From the NCBI RefSeq assembly GCF_013340305.1, contig NZ_BLVP01000008.1, positions 173,408 to 237,407 of the forward strand: DNA of 64,000 nt. The letters run 5' to 3'. This DNA comes from Desulfovibrio psychrotolerans (lineage in GTDB: Bacteria; Desulfobacterota; Desulfovibrionia; Desulfovibrionales; Desulfovibrionaceae). Positions 38,316 through 47,201 of this stretch are shown piece by piece. The first letter of the stretch is position 1; every line of letters begins with the position of its first letter. The translations under genes and the position numbers were made by a program. Under the pieces are notes generated by a model, which ran no database searches, was not told the origin of the DNA, and saw only the letters and a list, made by a program, of their open reading frames with translations.

Positions 38316-40565
38316 ATGCGACGTCTGTTCATAAATAATCGCACAAGGTTATGGGCTCTTTCCGTGTGCACGGGCATTTTGCTGGCGGCCGGGGGCGGAT
38401 TGTTCTGGTGGTCGGCGCGCGTTTTGGAAGTGCATGCCCCGCTTGTGGATGCGGCCATGGAAGTGAGGCTGGAAGCGGCCCGGGCCGAGATAGCCTTCTC
38501 CCGCGCCATGGTGGAGCATCCTGCTGAGGCACTGGACGAAGCCCGGAAGTTTCTGGACGATTCCGCGTGGTACGTGGATGCCATGCGCCATGGGGGCAGC
38601 AACGAAGAGGGGCGGTTCATCCCTGCGGACATCCGTGGTCTGTCTGACGTGCTTGATGCCGTGCAGGGAGAGCTGGAAAACTACAGGCTGGCCCTTACAT
38701 GCGAGTGGGGCAACGCCATAGCGGGGACCGGTGACGATTCCGGGGCACACGCGGCGTATCTGGAGAACTGCGACCGCCTGCCCACTGCGGCAGGAGACAT
38801 TTTGCCGTTGCGGACGGAGTTTTTTGACAGGCTTATGCTTCATGCGGATGCGGCGGAATCGCTTGTGCAAGGGAGTATTGCCGCACAGGTACGGCAGATG
38901 AGGCTGCTGCGCTGGGGGCTTGTTGCGTATGCCCTTGTCGTGGGGCTGGGGTTTACGTTGTTGCTGCAGCGCGAACTGGGAGCGCGGGAGGAGGAAAGCC
39001 GCCGGTTATCTGAAAGGGAGTCGCAGCTTTCCAGCGTGTTGCAGGCGGTGCCCGTGGGGATAGGCCTTGTGCGCGGCCGGCGCGTGCTTCAGGTGAACGA
39101 GCCGTTTTTGCGCATGACGGGGTATACCCGTGAAGAAGTGGAGGGGCAATCCACGAGGATGTTCTACTTTTCGGACGAAGATTTTCTGAATGTGGGCAGG
39201 AGTCTTTATAAAACAGGCGGGGGGATGTTTGCCACGCAGATGCGCAGGCGGGACGGGACGGGCATAGACGTGCTGCTCGGAGCGTCGATACTGAAACCTT
39301 CTGCTGTGGTCGACGGGCAGTCGCTTGCGGGCGAGGCGTTTTCCTTTGCTGTGCTGGATATTTCGCAGGCAAAGGCTGCGGAGCGGGAGCGGGAGCTTTT
39401 GGGCACGCTGCTTGCGGACATAATGGATTCCATGCCCTGCGCGCTGGTGGGCGTGAACGGACAGGGGGTGATAACGCTGTGGAACAGAGCTGCCGAGCGG
39501 TTTGCGCCCGGAGCGGCAACGCATGGCCCGTCTGTGGCGGGAAAGGTGTTGCGGAATGTTATACCCGAACTGGCCTTTCTGAACGTGGGAAGCATGGTGA
39601 ACTCCGGGCAGCAGGTGCCGGATATTCACCGCAAGATAGAGTGGCATTCCAGCCCGGAAATCCGCCATGCGGACGTGATCATGTTCCCCCTGCATTCCGG
39701 CGGCGAGAGCAAGGCGGTTGTGCTTATTGACGATGTGACCGAGCGGACGCGGCTTGAGGAAATGCTGGTGCAGTCCGAGAAGATGATGTCCGTGGGCGGG
39801 CTGGCGGCGGGAGTGGCGCACGAGATTAACAATCCGCTGGGGATTATTTTGCAGTCGGTTCAGAATGTGGTGCGCCGGTTCTCTACAGATATTGAAGCCA
39901 ACCGCGAGGTGGCGGAGCGTTGTAATGTGGACCTTGCGGCAGTGAACAGCTACATGGCCGAGCGGAAGATATTTGATTATCTGGGAGCCATACGCACGGC
40001 GGGCACGCGGGCGGGCGATATTGTGAGCAGTATGCTGGACTTCAGCCGTAAGAGCGATACCAGCTTTGCGCCGCATCATCTGGGGGAGATGCTGGATGCG
40101 GTGATTGAGCTTGCCGCAAACGATTATGACCTTTCGCTGCGTTATGATTTCCGCAAGGTGGACGTTGTGCGCGAGTATGACCCGGATGTTCCGGCAGTGC
40201 GCTGCAACAGGCTGGAAATTGAACAGGTCTTTCTGAATCTGGTGAAGAACGCGGCGCACGCCATGCTGCATGTGGAGTTTCCGCGTCTTGTGCTGCGGGT
40301 CACGCGGGATGGGGGAGATGCGGTGGTGATGGTGGAGGATAACGGTCACGGTGTGGAGGAGCATGTGCGCAGGCGGTTTTTTGAACCGTTCTTCACGACC
40401 AAGCCGGTCGGGGCGGGAACGGGACTGGGGCTTTCCGTTTCCTACTTCATTATCGCGCAGCACCATGGCGGCGAGATGTTTGTGGAGTCTGCACCGGGCA
40501 GAGGCACCCGCTTTACCATCCGTCTGCCTGTATACGGTGTTATGCCGGGTGGGCAGCCTCTGTAG
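38316..40565 (+). CDS. PAS-domain sensor histidine kinase
   Basis: This 749-residue membrane sensor has a helix at about 15-35, a periplasmic four-helix-like segment to about 190, a second helix (LLRWGLVAYALVVGLGFTLLL), a PAS domain (VPVGIGLVRGRRVLQVNEPFLRMTGYTREEV), a second PAS-like domain, HisKA with the phospho-accepting His in GLAAGVAHEINNPLG (near 502), and a HATPase with VFLNLVKNAAHAM, DNGHGV and GTGLGLSVSY. It should autophosphorylate; no response regulator lies beside it, so it is an orphan. GGGAGG precedes the ATG. Confidence 0.92.
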   Translation: MRRLFINNRTRLWALSVCTGILLAAGGGLFWWSARVLEVHAPLVDAAMEVRLEAARAEIAFSRAMVEHPAEALDEARKFLDDSAWYVDAMRHGGSNEEGRFIPADIRGLSDVLDAVQGELENYRLALTCEWGNAIAGTGDDSGAHAAYLENCDRLPTAAGDILPLRTEFFDRLMLHADAAESLVQGSIAAQVRQMRLLRWGLVAYALVVGLGFTLLLQRELGAREEESRRLSERESQLSSVLQAVPVGIGLVRGRRVLQVNEPFLRMTGYTREEVEGQSTRMFYFSDEDFLNVGRSLYKTGGGMFATQMRRRDGTGIDVLLGASILKPSAVVDGQSLAGEAFSFAVLDISQAKAAERERELLGTLLADIMDSMPCALVGVNGQGVITLWNRAAERFAPGAATHGPSVAGKVLRNVIPELAFLNVGSMVNSGQQVPDIHRKIEWHSSPEIRHADVIMFPLHSGGESKAVVLIDDVTERTRLEEMLVQSEKMMSVGGLAAGVAHEINNPLGIILQSVQNVVRRFSTDIEANREVAERCNVDLAAVNSYMAERKIFDYLGAIRTAGTRAGDIVSSMLDFSRKSDTSFAPHHLGEMLDAVIELAANDYDLSLRYDFRKVDVVREYDPDVPAVRCNRLEIEQVFLNLVKNAAHAMLHVEFPRLVLRVTRDGGDAVVMVEDNGHGVEEHVRRRFFEPFFTTKPVGAGTGLGLSVSYFIIAQHHGGEMFVESAPGRGTRFTIRLPVYGVMPGGQPL

Positions 40566-40760
40566 AACGTATTTTTTTGTAGCGGAGAGCGAAGAATATA
40601 ATAGCCGACCCTCTGCTCCATGGTATCGTGAGGATAAGGATGTTTGTTGTCGACGCTTTTCGATGACAGCTGAGAATGAGGGAAACGGTTTGCAGCACCC
40701 GGTTCCCGAACGGCTTGGCAGCGAAGCCGTACCATTCGTCATCCTCCTCCCTTGCAGCAT
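40566..40760 (+). other. Untranslated region after the sensor kinase
   Basis: About 195 bp lie between the kinase stop and its terminator. I see no gene or RNA structure that I can name. Confidence 0.3.
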
Positions 40761-40800
40761 CGGCCACGCCTACACCCCCGGGCGTGGCCGAACTTTTTTT
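40761..40800 (+). terminator. Intrinsic terminator downstream of the sensor kinase
   Basis: A perfect 10-bp stem CGGCCACGCC/GGCGTGGCCG (40761-40770 with 40781-40790) is followed by AAC and a T run. Confidence 0.88.
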
Positions 40801-40840
40801 CTGCCCCCGTGCGGTATGCCACGGAAGAGGGGGCCACGTT

Positions 40841-40960
40841 GTATCCGTATGTACCCGTTTGTGCCAGCGTGCACCTGTTTACACCGGCGTATACCGGCGT
40901 ATAATGGCGTGCGGTAACGTGGGGTAGCGTGCGGCGACGTGTGGCGACGTGTGGTGCTTT
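40841..40960. repeat. Twelve-unit degenerate 10-bp tandem repeat
   Basis: Consecutive 10-mers from 40841 read GTATCCGTAT, GTACCCGTTT, GTGCCAGCGT, GCACCTGTTT, ACACCGGCGT, ATACCGGCGT, ATAATGGCGT, GCGGTAACGT, GGGGTAGCGT, GCGGCGACGT, GTGGCGACGT, GTGGTGCTTT. The last three or four bases (GCGT) are best kept. It lies between the kinase terminator and the end of the TPR gene and shows no coding sense. Confidence 0.8.
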
Positions 40961-40971
40961 GGGGGGCAGCT

Positions 40972-41019
40972 TGCAGCAGGGAGCAGGGAGCAGGGGGCAG
41001 GCAGGGAGCAGGGATCAGG
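40972..41019. repeat. AGCAGGG-type short repeat
   Basis: A run of 7-bp GAGCAGG/AGCAGGG units (about six copies) directly follows the 10-bp array and reaches the stop codon of the TPR gene. A similar GCAGGGAGCAGGG occurs at 61692. Confidence 0.65.
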
Positions 41020-42550
41020 GCGTGCCGGAGGCTGCGCTGCCTGCCGGACCGGGGCAGTGGCCGCGGCTGGTTGCCCAGTGCAGATTTTCGCAGTGTCCCA
41101 ATCCGCACGCCTCGCGGAAATCGCTGCACATGGCCTCGAAATCCTTACGCAGCAGGTGTGCGGAACCTCTGGATTGCAGAAAAGACGGGTTGGTTGGATG
41201 CAGGGCAAGGGCGGCATTGTAATCAGCCACGGCAAGGTCGGTAAGGTGGATGCGGACGTAGGTTGTGCCCCTGTCGTGCAGGGCCTGCGCGAAATCCGGC
41301 GCAAGATCTATGCAGCGGGAAAACGTGTCCAGCGCGGGCTGGGTTTTGCCGTTCTGGTACAGGATGGTGCCTTTGGCATGCAGCAGCAGAGGGCTGTTTG
41401 GTGCCAGTTCCAGCGCCTGTTCAATGGCAGTTGCCGTTGTTTCCGGGTTCTGCCACAGACCGTTTTCGTGATTGCGCAGGATGTCGCGGTACAGGTTTAC
41501 GGCCTGAAGCTCATTGAGCAGGGCGGCGAAACGCGGCTCGAACTCCTTGCGCAGTGCCCCGGCCATTTGGCCAGAGGGTTGCGCAGACGGTTGCAGGGAC
41601 GATTGGGGCATGGTGGCGGCAAGGCTGACGAATCGGTCCAGAATTGCCTGTTCCTCGTCCATGGCCCTGCGCAGCAGCATAAGGCGGACAGGCTGCCTGA
41701 ACTGCGCCGTGAGTGCCTCCCGCAGGGCAGCGGATGAGGCGTGTGAGACCGCAGCGGCTACCGTGGTACGCACGCCGGGTGAGGCCGGGGTGCCGATGCG
41801 TTCCTGCTCTGTGGTGGTGGAGGAGAACAATGCCCATGCAAGGGGGCCGGAGTCCCGGAGGGTGTGCGGATCTGTTTTTTCAAAGCCGGTTCTGCCCATC
41901 TGCACACCGGGCAGGGTATCAAGCCAGAGTCCGGCCTTTTGCATTGCGCCTGCCCGGGCCATGGCCTCTGAAAACCGTGCCGCCGCGTGCATGCCCAGTT
42001 CGCCGCCGAAGGCCACGGCCACACTGTGCGTAAACCTGACAGGCGGGGGAGGAGCCGTTTTTGCGAAGGCAGGAGCTCCCCATGCTGACCATTGCACGCA
42101 GGTGCATGCCAGCAAGGCGAGCAGCAGGGCGGCGCATGGCGGAAAGGCGGGCAGCAGGGGGGAACGCAGGCGATGGAAAAAACCGGCGATCCGGTGAGTT
42201 ATCCGGTGAGCTATCCGGTGAGCGACCTTGCGGGCGATCTGGCGGGCAACCCGGTGAGCGATCTGGTGGGCGACCCGGCAGGCAACTTGACAGGGCGCTT
42301 GGCAGCCAACCCGGCAGGTGACCTGACAGGCTGCTTGGCAGGCAGCGGGATAATTGGCAGGACGGCCCCTGTTCTTCTGCCCTAAGAGGGCGGACGGAAC
42401 AGGGGCCGTTTGTGAAGTGGCGCGGGAACAGGCGGAAGGAGACGGGTGACAGGATGCAGCGCCGGTCTGTATGCCAGCAGGGTCGCGGAGCTCCGCGAAA
42501 CAGGTAGCCCCGGCAGTTGCCATGTGCGCTGCTGTTGCCTGTTCGTTCAT
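41015..42550 (-). CDS. TPR protein with repeat-derived N-terminal segment
   Basis: A 511-residue frame. The C-terminal third has tetratricopeptide helices (TAIEQALELAPNSPLLLHAKGTILYQNGKTQPALDTFSRCIDLAPDF and following). A hydrophobic stretch (ALLLALLACTCVQWSAWGAPAFA, near residue 140) looks like a signal peptide or anchor. Before it, residues about 68-120 are a tetrapeptide-like repeat (CQVACRVAHQIAHRVARQIA) produced by the 12-bp array. The ATG at 42550 overlaps the stop of the upstream lipoprotein gene (TAATG), which supports it. The protein may act at the cell envelope with that lipoprotein; function is unknown. The N-terminal 115 residues are unusual and may not be native in all relatives. 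Confidence 0.65.
   Translation of the reverse strand: MNEQATAAHMATAGATCFAELRDPAGIQTGAASCHPSPSACSRATSQTAPVPSALLGQKNRGRPANYPAACQAACQVTCRVGCQAPCQVACRVAHQIAHRVARQIARKVAHRIAHRITHRIAGFFHRLRSPLLPAFPPCAALLLALLACTCVQWSAWGAPAFAKTAPPPPVRFTHSVAVAFGGELGMHAAARFSEAMARAGAMQKAGLWLDTLPGVQMGRTGFEKTDPHTLRDSGPLAWALFSSTTTEQERIGTPASPGVRTTVAAAVSHASSAALREALTAQFRQPVRLMLLRRAMDEEQAILDRFVSLAATMPQSSLQPSAQPSGQMAGALRKEFEPRFAALLNELQAVNLYRDILRNHENGLWQNPETTATAIEQALELAPNSPLLLHAKGTILYQNGKTQPALDTFSRCIDLAPDFAQALHDRGTTYVRIHLTDLAVADYNAALALHPTNPSFLQSRGSAHLLRKDFEAMCSDFREACGLGHCENLHWATSRGHCPGPAGSAASGTP
42191..42346. repeat. Thirteen-unit degenerate 12-bp repeat inside the TPR gene
   Basis: Plus-strand units include CCGGTGAGTTAT, CCGGTGAGCTAT, CCGGTGAGCGAC, CTGGTGGGCGAC, CCGGCAGGCAAC, CCGGCAGGTGAC and TTGGCAGGCAGC. 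Because the period is a multiple of three, the array keeps frame, and no stop occurs in the minus-strand coding frame. It encodes a Cys/His-Arg/Gln-Val/Ile-Ala pattern. Confidence 0.8.
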
Positions 42551-43134
42551 TATTCCGCTGTGTTATATATCTTTGCCGTAATGTCCTGCACGGCTCCGGC
42601 AAGCAGTGAGCGCAGGGCCTCTGTAAGCTGCTTTTCGGTGGTGTCGCTGGTGGGAATGACCTGACGTTCTTCCTCGGCGCGGTAGGTCGTGGGCAGGTTG
42701 CCGTTCAGCGAGATGGCCGTTTCAATGGAAACGGTGTAGTCTGTGAGGGTTTTCTGGCGCAGCCAGACCTTGAGGACGGTACCCGTGACCACATGTTCGC
42801 CGGGTTCGGCGTCCATGGCGTTCTTTACATACCGGGTCTGCAGGCCCTTGCGGCTCAGTTCCTGTTCAAGGGCCTCGCTCACCCATGCGGAGACGCTGGA
42901 AACCGGGATGAAGGGGGTTTCATCGCGGCGAAGGCCCACATCTTTTATGGTGCGTCCGTCGGCAAATTCCACAACGGTTACCGCCGGGGCGCTGGGCTGT
43001 ACGCGGGCAGGCTCCACCGTGGAGGCGTAGCGCAGGCGCACGTAGTTATTGGGACCGCACGCAGTCAGTGTGAGCAGCATGAGGGCCAGAAGAAAAAGCC
43101 ATACGGACCGGGAAGCGAAAGGCATCTTTTTCAT
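42550..43134 (-). CDS. Lipoprotein, YajG-like
   Basis: This 194-residue protein has a signal peptide and lipobox LTAC with the lipidated cysteine at residue 26. The mature part (VTVVEFADGRTIKDVGLRRD, VSAWVSEALEQELSRKGLQ) resembles YajG-type lipoproteins, which have no firm function. GGAG precedes the ATG. It is the gene before the TPR protein, with a one-base stop/start overlap, so both are likely in one transcript. Confidence 0.75.
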   Translation of the reverse strand: MKKMPFASRSVWLFLLALMLLTLTACGPNNYVRLRYASTVEPARVQPSAPAVTVVEFADGRTIKDVGLRRDETPFIPVSSVSAWVSEALEQELSRKGLQTRYVKNAMDAEPGEHVVTGTVLKVWLRQKTLTDYTVSIETAISLNGNLPTTYRAEEERQVIPTSDTTEKQLTEALRSLLAGAVQDITAKIYNTAE

Positions 43135-43167
43135 GCGGTTTCTCCAGATGGCAGCGCGTGCTGCGGT

Positions 43168-43638
43168 CTACAACGTGATAAGCGGGAGATACAGACGGGT
43201 GACCAGATCCTCGTCGTTATCCAGATAGGGGTCGCTGAGATACTGCTCCATGAGCGGCGCGGCAGCCGGACGGCGGCTGCTTGCGGGGAGCCAGTCCCAG
43301 AACAGGGTCGCCCATACATGGGTCAGGGTGGGGTACGGCCCCTTGTGAACGGTAACGGCGTATTCCTGGCCGGGTACCTCCCGGACAAAAACAAAATCAT
43401 CGGGGACGAATTCTTCCGGCAGAGAGACTCCGGCATCATACCGGATGCGCGAGCTTTCCGTGGTATTGGGGTCGTCATGACAAAAGCCCAGAAACATGGT
43501 CTTGCCCGTGAGGATGCTGTGCCGGGCGATCCACGGGGTGAGCATCTGCCATGCCTCCGGCCCTGATTTTTCGTAAGGGCCGTAAGCGCGGACAGTGGCC
43601 ACGCGGAAAGAGGGCAGGCGTTCAATCTTCACGTTCAT
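43168..43638 (-). CDS. GyrI-like effector-binding-domain protein
   Basis: This 156-residue protein has the GyrI/SbmC-like fold pattern: an N-terminal strand VKIERLPSFRVATVRAYGPY, DAGVSLPEEF in the middle, and GQEYAVTVHKGPYPTLTHVWATLFWDWLP. Members bind small hydrophobic or cationic ligands, and some protect gyrase. No helix-turn-helix is attached. CGGAG precedes the ATG. It is the first gene of the minus-strand set GyrI-like - lipoprotein - TPR. Confidence 0.8.
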   Translation of the reverse strand: MNVKIERLPSFRVATVRAYGPYEKSGPEAWQMLTPWIARHSILTGKTMFLGFCHDDPNTTESSRIRYDAGVSLPEEFVPDDFVFVREVPGQEYAVTVHKGPYPTLTHVWATLFWDWLPASSRRPAAAPLMEQYLSDPYLDNDEDLVTRLYLPLITL

Positions 43639-44016
43639 CCGACATTACTCCGGGGATAGCTGCGGGACACCGTTTTCATATACAGGAGAGAGGGAACGAT
43701 TGTCCATGCGTGGAGGGCATGGGAAGGGCCAGAAAAATATGGATTTTCGGCAGAACAGGTTGTTTTGCGGCGTATCCGACTTTGCAGGTGGGAATGGCGA
43801 TTCATTCCGGTGGTTTGGCGGGCAGGGAGACGGTGCGGGCGGTGCTGTCTGCATGGGAAAAAGGGCGGGAAGCCACGCCAGCAGCCAATTTTTAACAAAG
43901 CGGTGGTTGACAAAGCACCCAAGCTTTGCCATTTGTCGAGCCTCGCTTGCAGTGGTAACAAGAGGCTCTTTCCTGCGGGCCTTTCCAAACTATGTCAGTG
44001 TCACGGAGAAATGTGA
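43639..44016 (+). other. Divergent intergenic region upstream of HU
   Basis: About 380 bp with no gene that I can support. A perfect -35 box TTGACA lies at 43907-43912, but the matching -10 (CATTTG at 43930) is poor, so the HU promoter is only half visible. Confidence 0.35.
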
Positions 44017-44292
44017 ATGACCAAAGCAGAATTTGTTGAGAAGATTTTTTCCAAGGCCAATCTTTCTTCCAAGGCTCAGGCAGAAGCTGCCCTTGACGCC
44101 ACCATTGCCACCATCGCCGATGCGCTGAAGAGCGGCGATTCCGTAGTGTTCACCGGTTTCGGCAGCTTTAAGGTTGCTGAGCGCGCAGCACGCAAGGGCC
44201 GCAATCCCCGCTCCGGTGAAGAACTTGTCATTCCCGCAACCAAGGTTGTGAAGTTCACCCCCGGCAAGATGCTGAAGGATGCTGTGAAGTAA
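44017..44292 (+). CDS. HU-family DNA-binding protein
   Basis: This 91-residue histone-like protein has the family signature GFGSFKVAERAARKGRNPRSGEEL, including the flexible DNA-binding arm with its Pro at the tip (RNPRSGE), and FTPGKMLKDAV at the end. It bends and compacts DNA. It is monocistronic, ended by a strong hairpin. Confidence 0.94.
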   Translation: MTKAEFVEKIFSKANLSSKAQAEAALDATIATIADALKSGDSVVFTGFGSFKVAERAARKGRNPRSGEELVIPATKVVKFTPGKMLKDAVK

Positions 44293-44318
44293 GAAGCCTT
44301 TTGGCTCTCTTTGTGAGG

Positions 44319-44356
44319 AAAAGTCCCCGGCAACCATCTGGCTGCCGGGGACTTTT
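44319..44356. terminator. Bidirectional terminator between HU and glycerate kinase
   Basis: A perfect 14-bp stem (44319-44332 with 44343-44356) begins AAAA and ends TTTT, so it works for both convergent genes. Confidence 0.92.
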
Positions 44357-44386
44357 GCTTTGGAACAGGGATTGGCGGAGCGGGAG

Positions 44387-45724
44387 TTAACTGCGCGGGC
44401 ATTCCACCAGCACAAGGGCGATGTCCATCACGTTGGTGAGGGTGGGGCCTGTTTTAAGCAGGTCGCCCGTTTTATCCAGCAGGCAGTACGCATCGTTGTT
44501 CGCCAGATGCTGGTGCGGGTCCAGCGAGCAGCACAGTGCCCGTTCCATGGTTCCCGAACAGGCGAAGCCGCCTGCCGCATCGGTGGGGCCGTCTGTACCG
44601 TCTGTTCCCGCACAGAGCATGGTGATGTGGTCGCAGTCGCGCAGGTGCAGGGCGGCGGCGAGGGCCATTTCCTGATTGCGTCCTCCGAGGCCGCTGCCGG
44701 TGACGGTAACCGTGGTTTCTCCGCCTGCCAGCAGGCACACGGGGCCGGAAACGGTTTTGCCGTCCATGCACAGGTTCATGGCAGTATCCACAAGGTCGCG
44801 CGCAGCCTCGCGTGCCTCGCCCGTCATGGTGGAGGTGAGGATACGGGGGAAATAGCCGTGCCGGACGGCTTCCTGCGCTGCCGCTTCCAGTGCCTGCGTG
44901 TTTGTGGCCACCAGCACGTTCTGCACGGTGGTGAACACAGGATCGCCGGGTTTGGGTGTTTCCGATATGGTGCCTTGCGCGCCCGCCTCCAGCCGTGCAA
45001 GGACGGAGGGCGGCATGCGGTGGCGTAAGTTGTAGCGTTCCACGATTTCCATGCACTGGACGAAGGTGGAGAGGTCCGGGGATGTGGGGCCGGAGGCAAT
45101 GACATCCAGATTATCGCCCACTACATCGGAGATGATGAGCGCGGCCAGACGGGCCGGATAGGCGGCGCGGGCAAGGTTGCCGCTGCCGAAGACGGACAGG
45201 TGCTTGCGTACGGCGTTTACCTCGTGGATGGTGGCTCCGCATTCCAGAAGCAGGGAGGTGGCAGTCTTGCCGTCTTCCAGCGGAATGCCGTCCGCAAGGG
45301 CGGGGGTGAGCGCGCTGGCACCGCCCGTGATGACGCACAGCACAAGGTCGCGCTCTGTGGCAGCCCCGGCGATGCACAGGATGGCCCGTGCGGCGCGTTC
45401 GCCGTTCGCATCGGGCACGGGGTGTGCCGCTTCGACCAGTTCCACTGTTGCCGTGGGGACGGTGTGTCCGTACTTCACGCAGACAAGGCCGCCGCTGACC
45501 CGTTTGCCGAGCAATTTTTCGAGCGTTGCCGCCATGGGGGCCGCTCCCTTGCCTGCTCCGACGACATAGATGTTTTCGTAGGCATTCAGGTCATAGTCCA
45601 CGTCATCTATGCGCAGGACGCTGCCCTGCAACGCCACATGCCGCAACACGGCCTTGTCCGGGGCCACGGCATCCAGTGCGGCGTTTAAAATGGCGCGCAG
45701 TGTGTCTCTGTGCTTTGCGCTCAT
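44387..45724 (-). CDS. Glycerate 2-kinase (MOFRL family)
   Basis: The 445-residue enzyme phosphorylates D-glycerate to 2-phosphoglycerate. N-terminal landmarks are YVVGAGKGAAPMA and CVITGGASAL; the C-terminal MOFRL domain shows LLAGGETTVTVTGSGLGGRNQEMAL and CAGTDGTDGPTDAAGG. AAGGAG precedes the ATG at 45724. The frame continues upstream without a ribosome site. It stands alone and would feed glycerate into lower glycolysis. Confidence 0.92.
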   Translation of the reverse strand: MSAKHRDTLRAILNAALDAVAPDKAVLRHVALQGSVLRIDDVDYDLNAYENIYVVGAGKGAAPMAATLEKLLGKRVSGGLVCVKYGHTVPTATVELVEAAHPVPDANGERAARAILCIAGAATERDLVLCVITGGASALTPALADGIPLEDGKTATSLLLECGATIHEVNAVRKHLSVFGSGNLARAAYPARLAALIISDVVGDNLDVIASGPTSPDLSTFVQCMEIVERYNLRHRMPPSVLARLEAGAQGTISETPKPGDPVFTTVQNVLVATNTQALEAAAQEAVRHGYFPRILTSTMTGEAREAARDLVDTAMNLCMDGKTVSGPVCLLAGGETTVTVTGSGLGGRNQEMALAAALHLRDCDHITMLCAGTDGTDGPTDAAGGFACSGTMERALCCSLDPHQHLANNDAYCLLDKTGDLLKTGPTLTNVMDIALVLVECPRS

Positions 45725-45805
45725 GCGGTGCTCCTTGTGTGGTCTTTCCTTCTCCGTGCTCTCCGGGGGGTGGTGGCGCGGGCGACGGGAGGGGAACGTT
45801 AGGGC

Positions 45806-45834
45806 ATGGTATGGGCAGGCGGGGTGCGGGTCAA
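45806..45834 (-). promoter_or_regulatory. Candidate promoter of glycerate 2-kinase
   Basis: Minus-strand -35 TTGACC (45829-45834), a 17-bp spacer and -10 TACCAT (45806-45811) give a leader of about 75 nt. Confidence 0.55.
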
Positions 45835-46337
45835 GCCCGGTGGCGGAGCAGAAGAGGACAAGGGACTGCGGGGTGTGCGATTTGTTTCTGCACTGCAGCG
45901 GCAGCGTTGCGGGCCTTGCAGCAACTGTTGCTCCGGAAAATGGAATGATGCCGCAACTGATGAATAGGCCCGGCACCGAGCGGAAAAGCAAGCGGCACGG
46001 ATCCGTCAATCCGCGCCGCTGGTGCCTGCTGACTGTCTGGGAGAAATCACGTGTGTATCAGACTGTCAACGTGGCATACTATAGCTTGCCGGGGCAGTTG
46101 TGCATAGTAGGGTTTTCCCCCATTTTTACTCCATGCAACAGCCTTGCACGCCAAGCATGCTCTTTTGTAAGATGGAACTGCTGTAAAGTGTTGTGGTACA
46201 GTATTGTCAGTATGTGCTTACTGTACTCGCGGAGGCATCCGCCATGTTGTAAGGCTGCACCCATCGGGTAAGACGGTGCATTGTGCCCCCTTGCAGAGCC
46301 TGACAGGGAGAGTGGCCGGGTTTGCCACATTGTGCTG
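45835..46337. other. Intergenic region without recognised features
   Basis: About 500 bp lie between the glycerate kinase promoter and the end of lipA. Several short frames exist, but none has a good ribosome site or a recognisable product. No terminator with a U-run was found after lipA. Confidence 0.4.
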
Positions 46338-47201
46338 TCAGGCAAACATGGCGGCGTTGTAGGAGGAGCGCACCAGCGGAGCCGAGAACATGTGCGCAAT
46401 GCCCTTTTGCCTGCCGTATTCTGCGTATTCTTCAAATATATCGGGGTGCACGTAACGCTGCACGGGCGGGTGGCTGCGCGAGGGGCGCATGTACTGGCCT
46501 ATGGTGACGATATCGCAGCGGATGGCGGCGAGGTCGTCCAGCACGCCCCGGACCTCTTCGTCCGTTTCGCCCAGACCCACCATGAGTCCGGATTTGGAGC
46601 GGAAGCCCGCCGCCTTGACCCGTTCCAGCAGGTGCAGGCTCTGTGCGTAGTCTGCCTGCGGACGGATGCGGGTGTAGTGCGCGGGCGAGGTTTCCACGTT
46701 GTGGTTGATGATGTCCGGCGCGGCGCGCATGACGGCTTGCAGGGCAGGAAGGGAGCCTTGAAAGTCCGGAATGAGCACTTCGATGGTGCACTGCGGTAAT
46801 GCTGTGCGCACGGCTTCTATGGTGCGTGCGAAGTGGGCTGCTCCGCCGTCTTCCAGATCGTCTCGCGTGACGGAGGTGATGACCGCGTGGCGCAGTTCCA
46901 GCTGCCGTGCTGCGTCAGCCACGCGGGCAGGTTCGTCCGGGTCCGGGGGGACGGTGGCGGCGCGGCCGATGTTGCAGAAGGCGCAGTTGCGCGTGCAGGC
47001 ATTGCCCAGAATAAGGAAGGTGGCCGTGCGCGAGGAGAAGCATTCGAACATGTTCGGACACTTGGCACTTTGGCACACGGTATTCAGCTTAAGGTCGCCC
47101 ACCAGATTGCGGGTGGCCGTATAGGTGGTGTTGCAGGGAATCTTAACCCTGAGCCAGGGCGGAATCCGCAAAGACGGTTCGGAATTGTCGTGCAAGCTCA
47201 T
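46338..47201 (-). CDS. lipA: Lipoyl synthase
   Basis: The 287-residue radical SAM enzyme inserts two sulfurs into protein-bound octanoyl groups. The auxiliary-cluster cysteines are in [12 protein letters not shown], the SAM-cluster cysteines in [12 protein letters not shown], and the C-terminal RSSY motif gives the serine ligand. The start lies 59 nt inside the end of lipB with AGGA upstream, so the two are coupled. Together they make lipoate de novo for glycine cleavage or 2-oxoacid dehydrogenases. Confidence 0.96.
   Translation of the reverse strand: MSLHDNSEPSLRIPPWLRVKIPCNTTYTATRNLVGDLKLNTVCQSAKCPNMFECFSSRTATFLILGNACTRNCAFCNIGRAATVPPDPDEPARVADAARQLELRHAVITSVTRDDLEDGGAAHFARTIEAVRTALPQCTIEVLIPDFQGSLPALQAVMRAAPDIINHNVETSPAHYTRIRPQADYAQSLHLLERVKAAGFRSKSGLMVGLGETDEEVRGVLDDLAAIRCDIVTIGQYMRPSRSHPPVQRYVHPDIFEEYAEYGRQKGIAHMFSAPLVRSSYNAAMFA

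Noticed and set aside
40841-41019. Tandem arrays considered as a CRISPR
   Set aside because: The units are 7-12 bp, contiguous and degenerate, with no spacers and no cas genes.
42061-42385. Plus-strand open frames with PVSYPVSDLAG repeats across the 12-bp array
   Set aside because: Openness is a by-product of the stop-free 12-bp unit; there is no ribosome site or plausible start context.
43907-43935. Promoter for the HU gene
   Set aside because: The -35 TTGACA is perfect, but the -10 at the right distance (CATTTG) matches poorly, so no promoter feature was entered.
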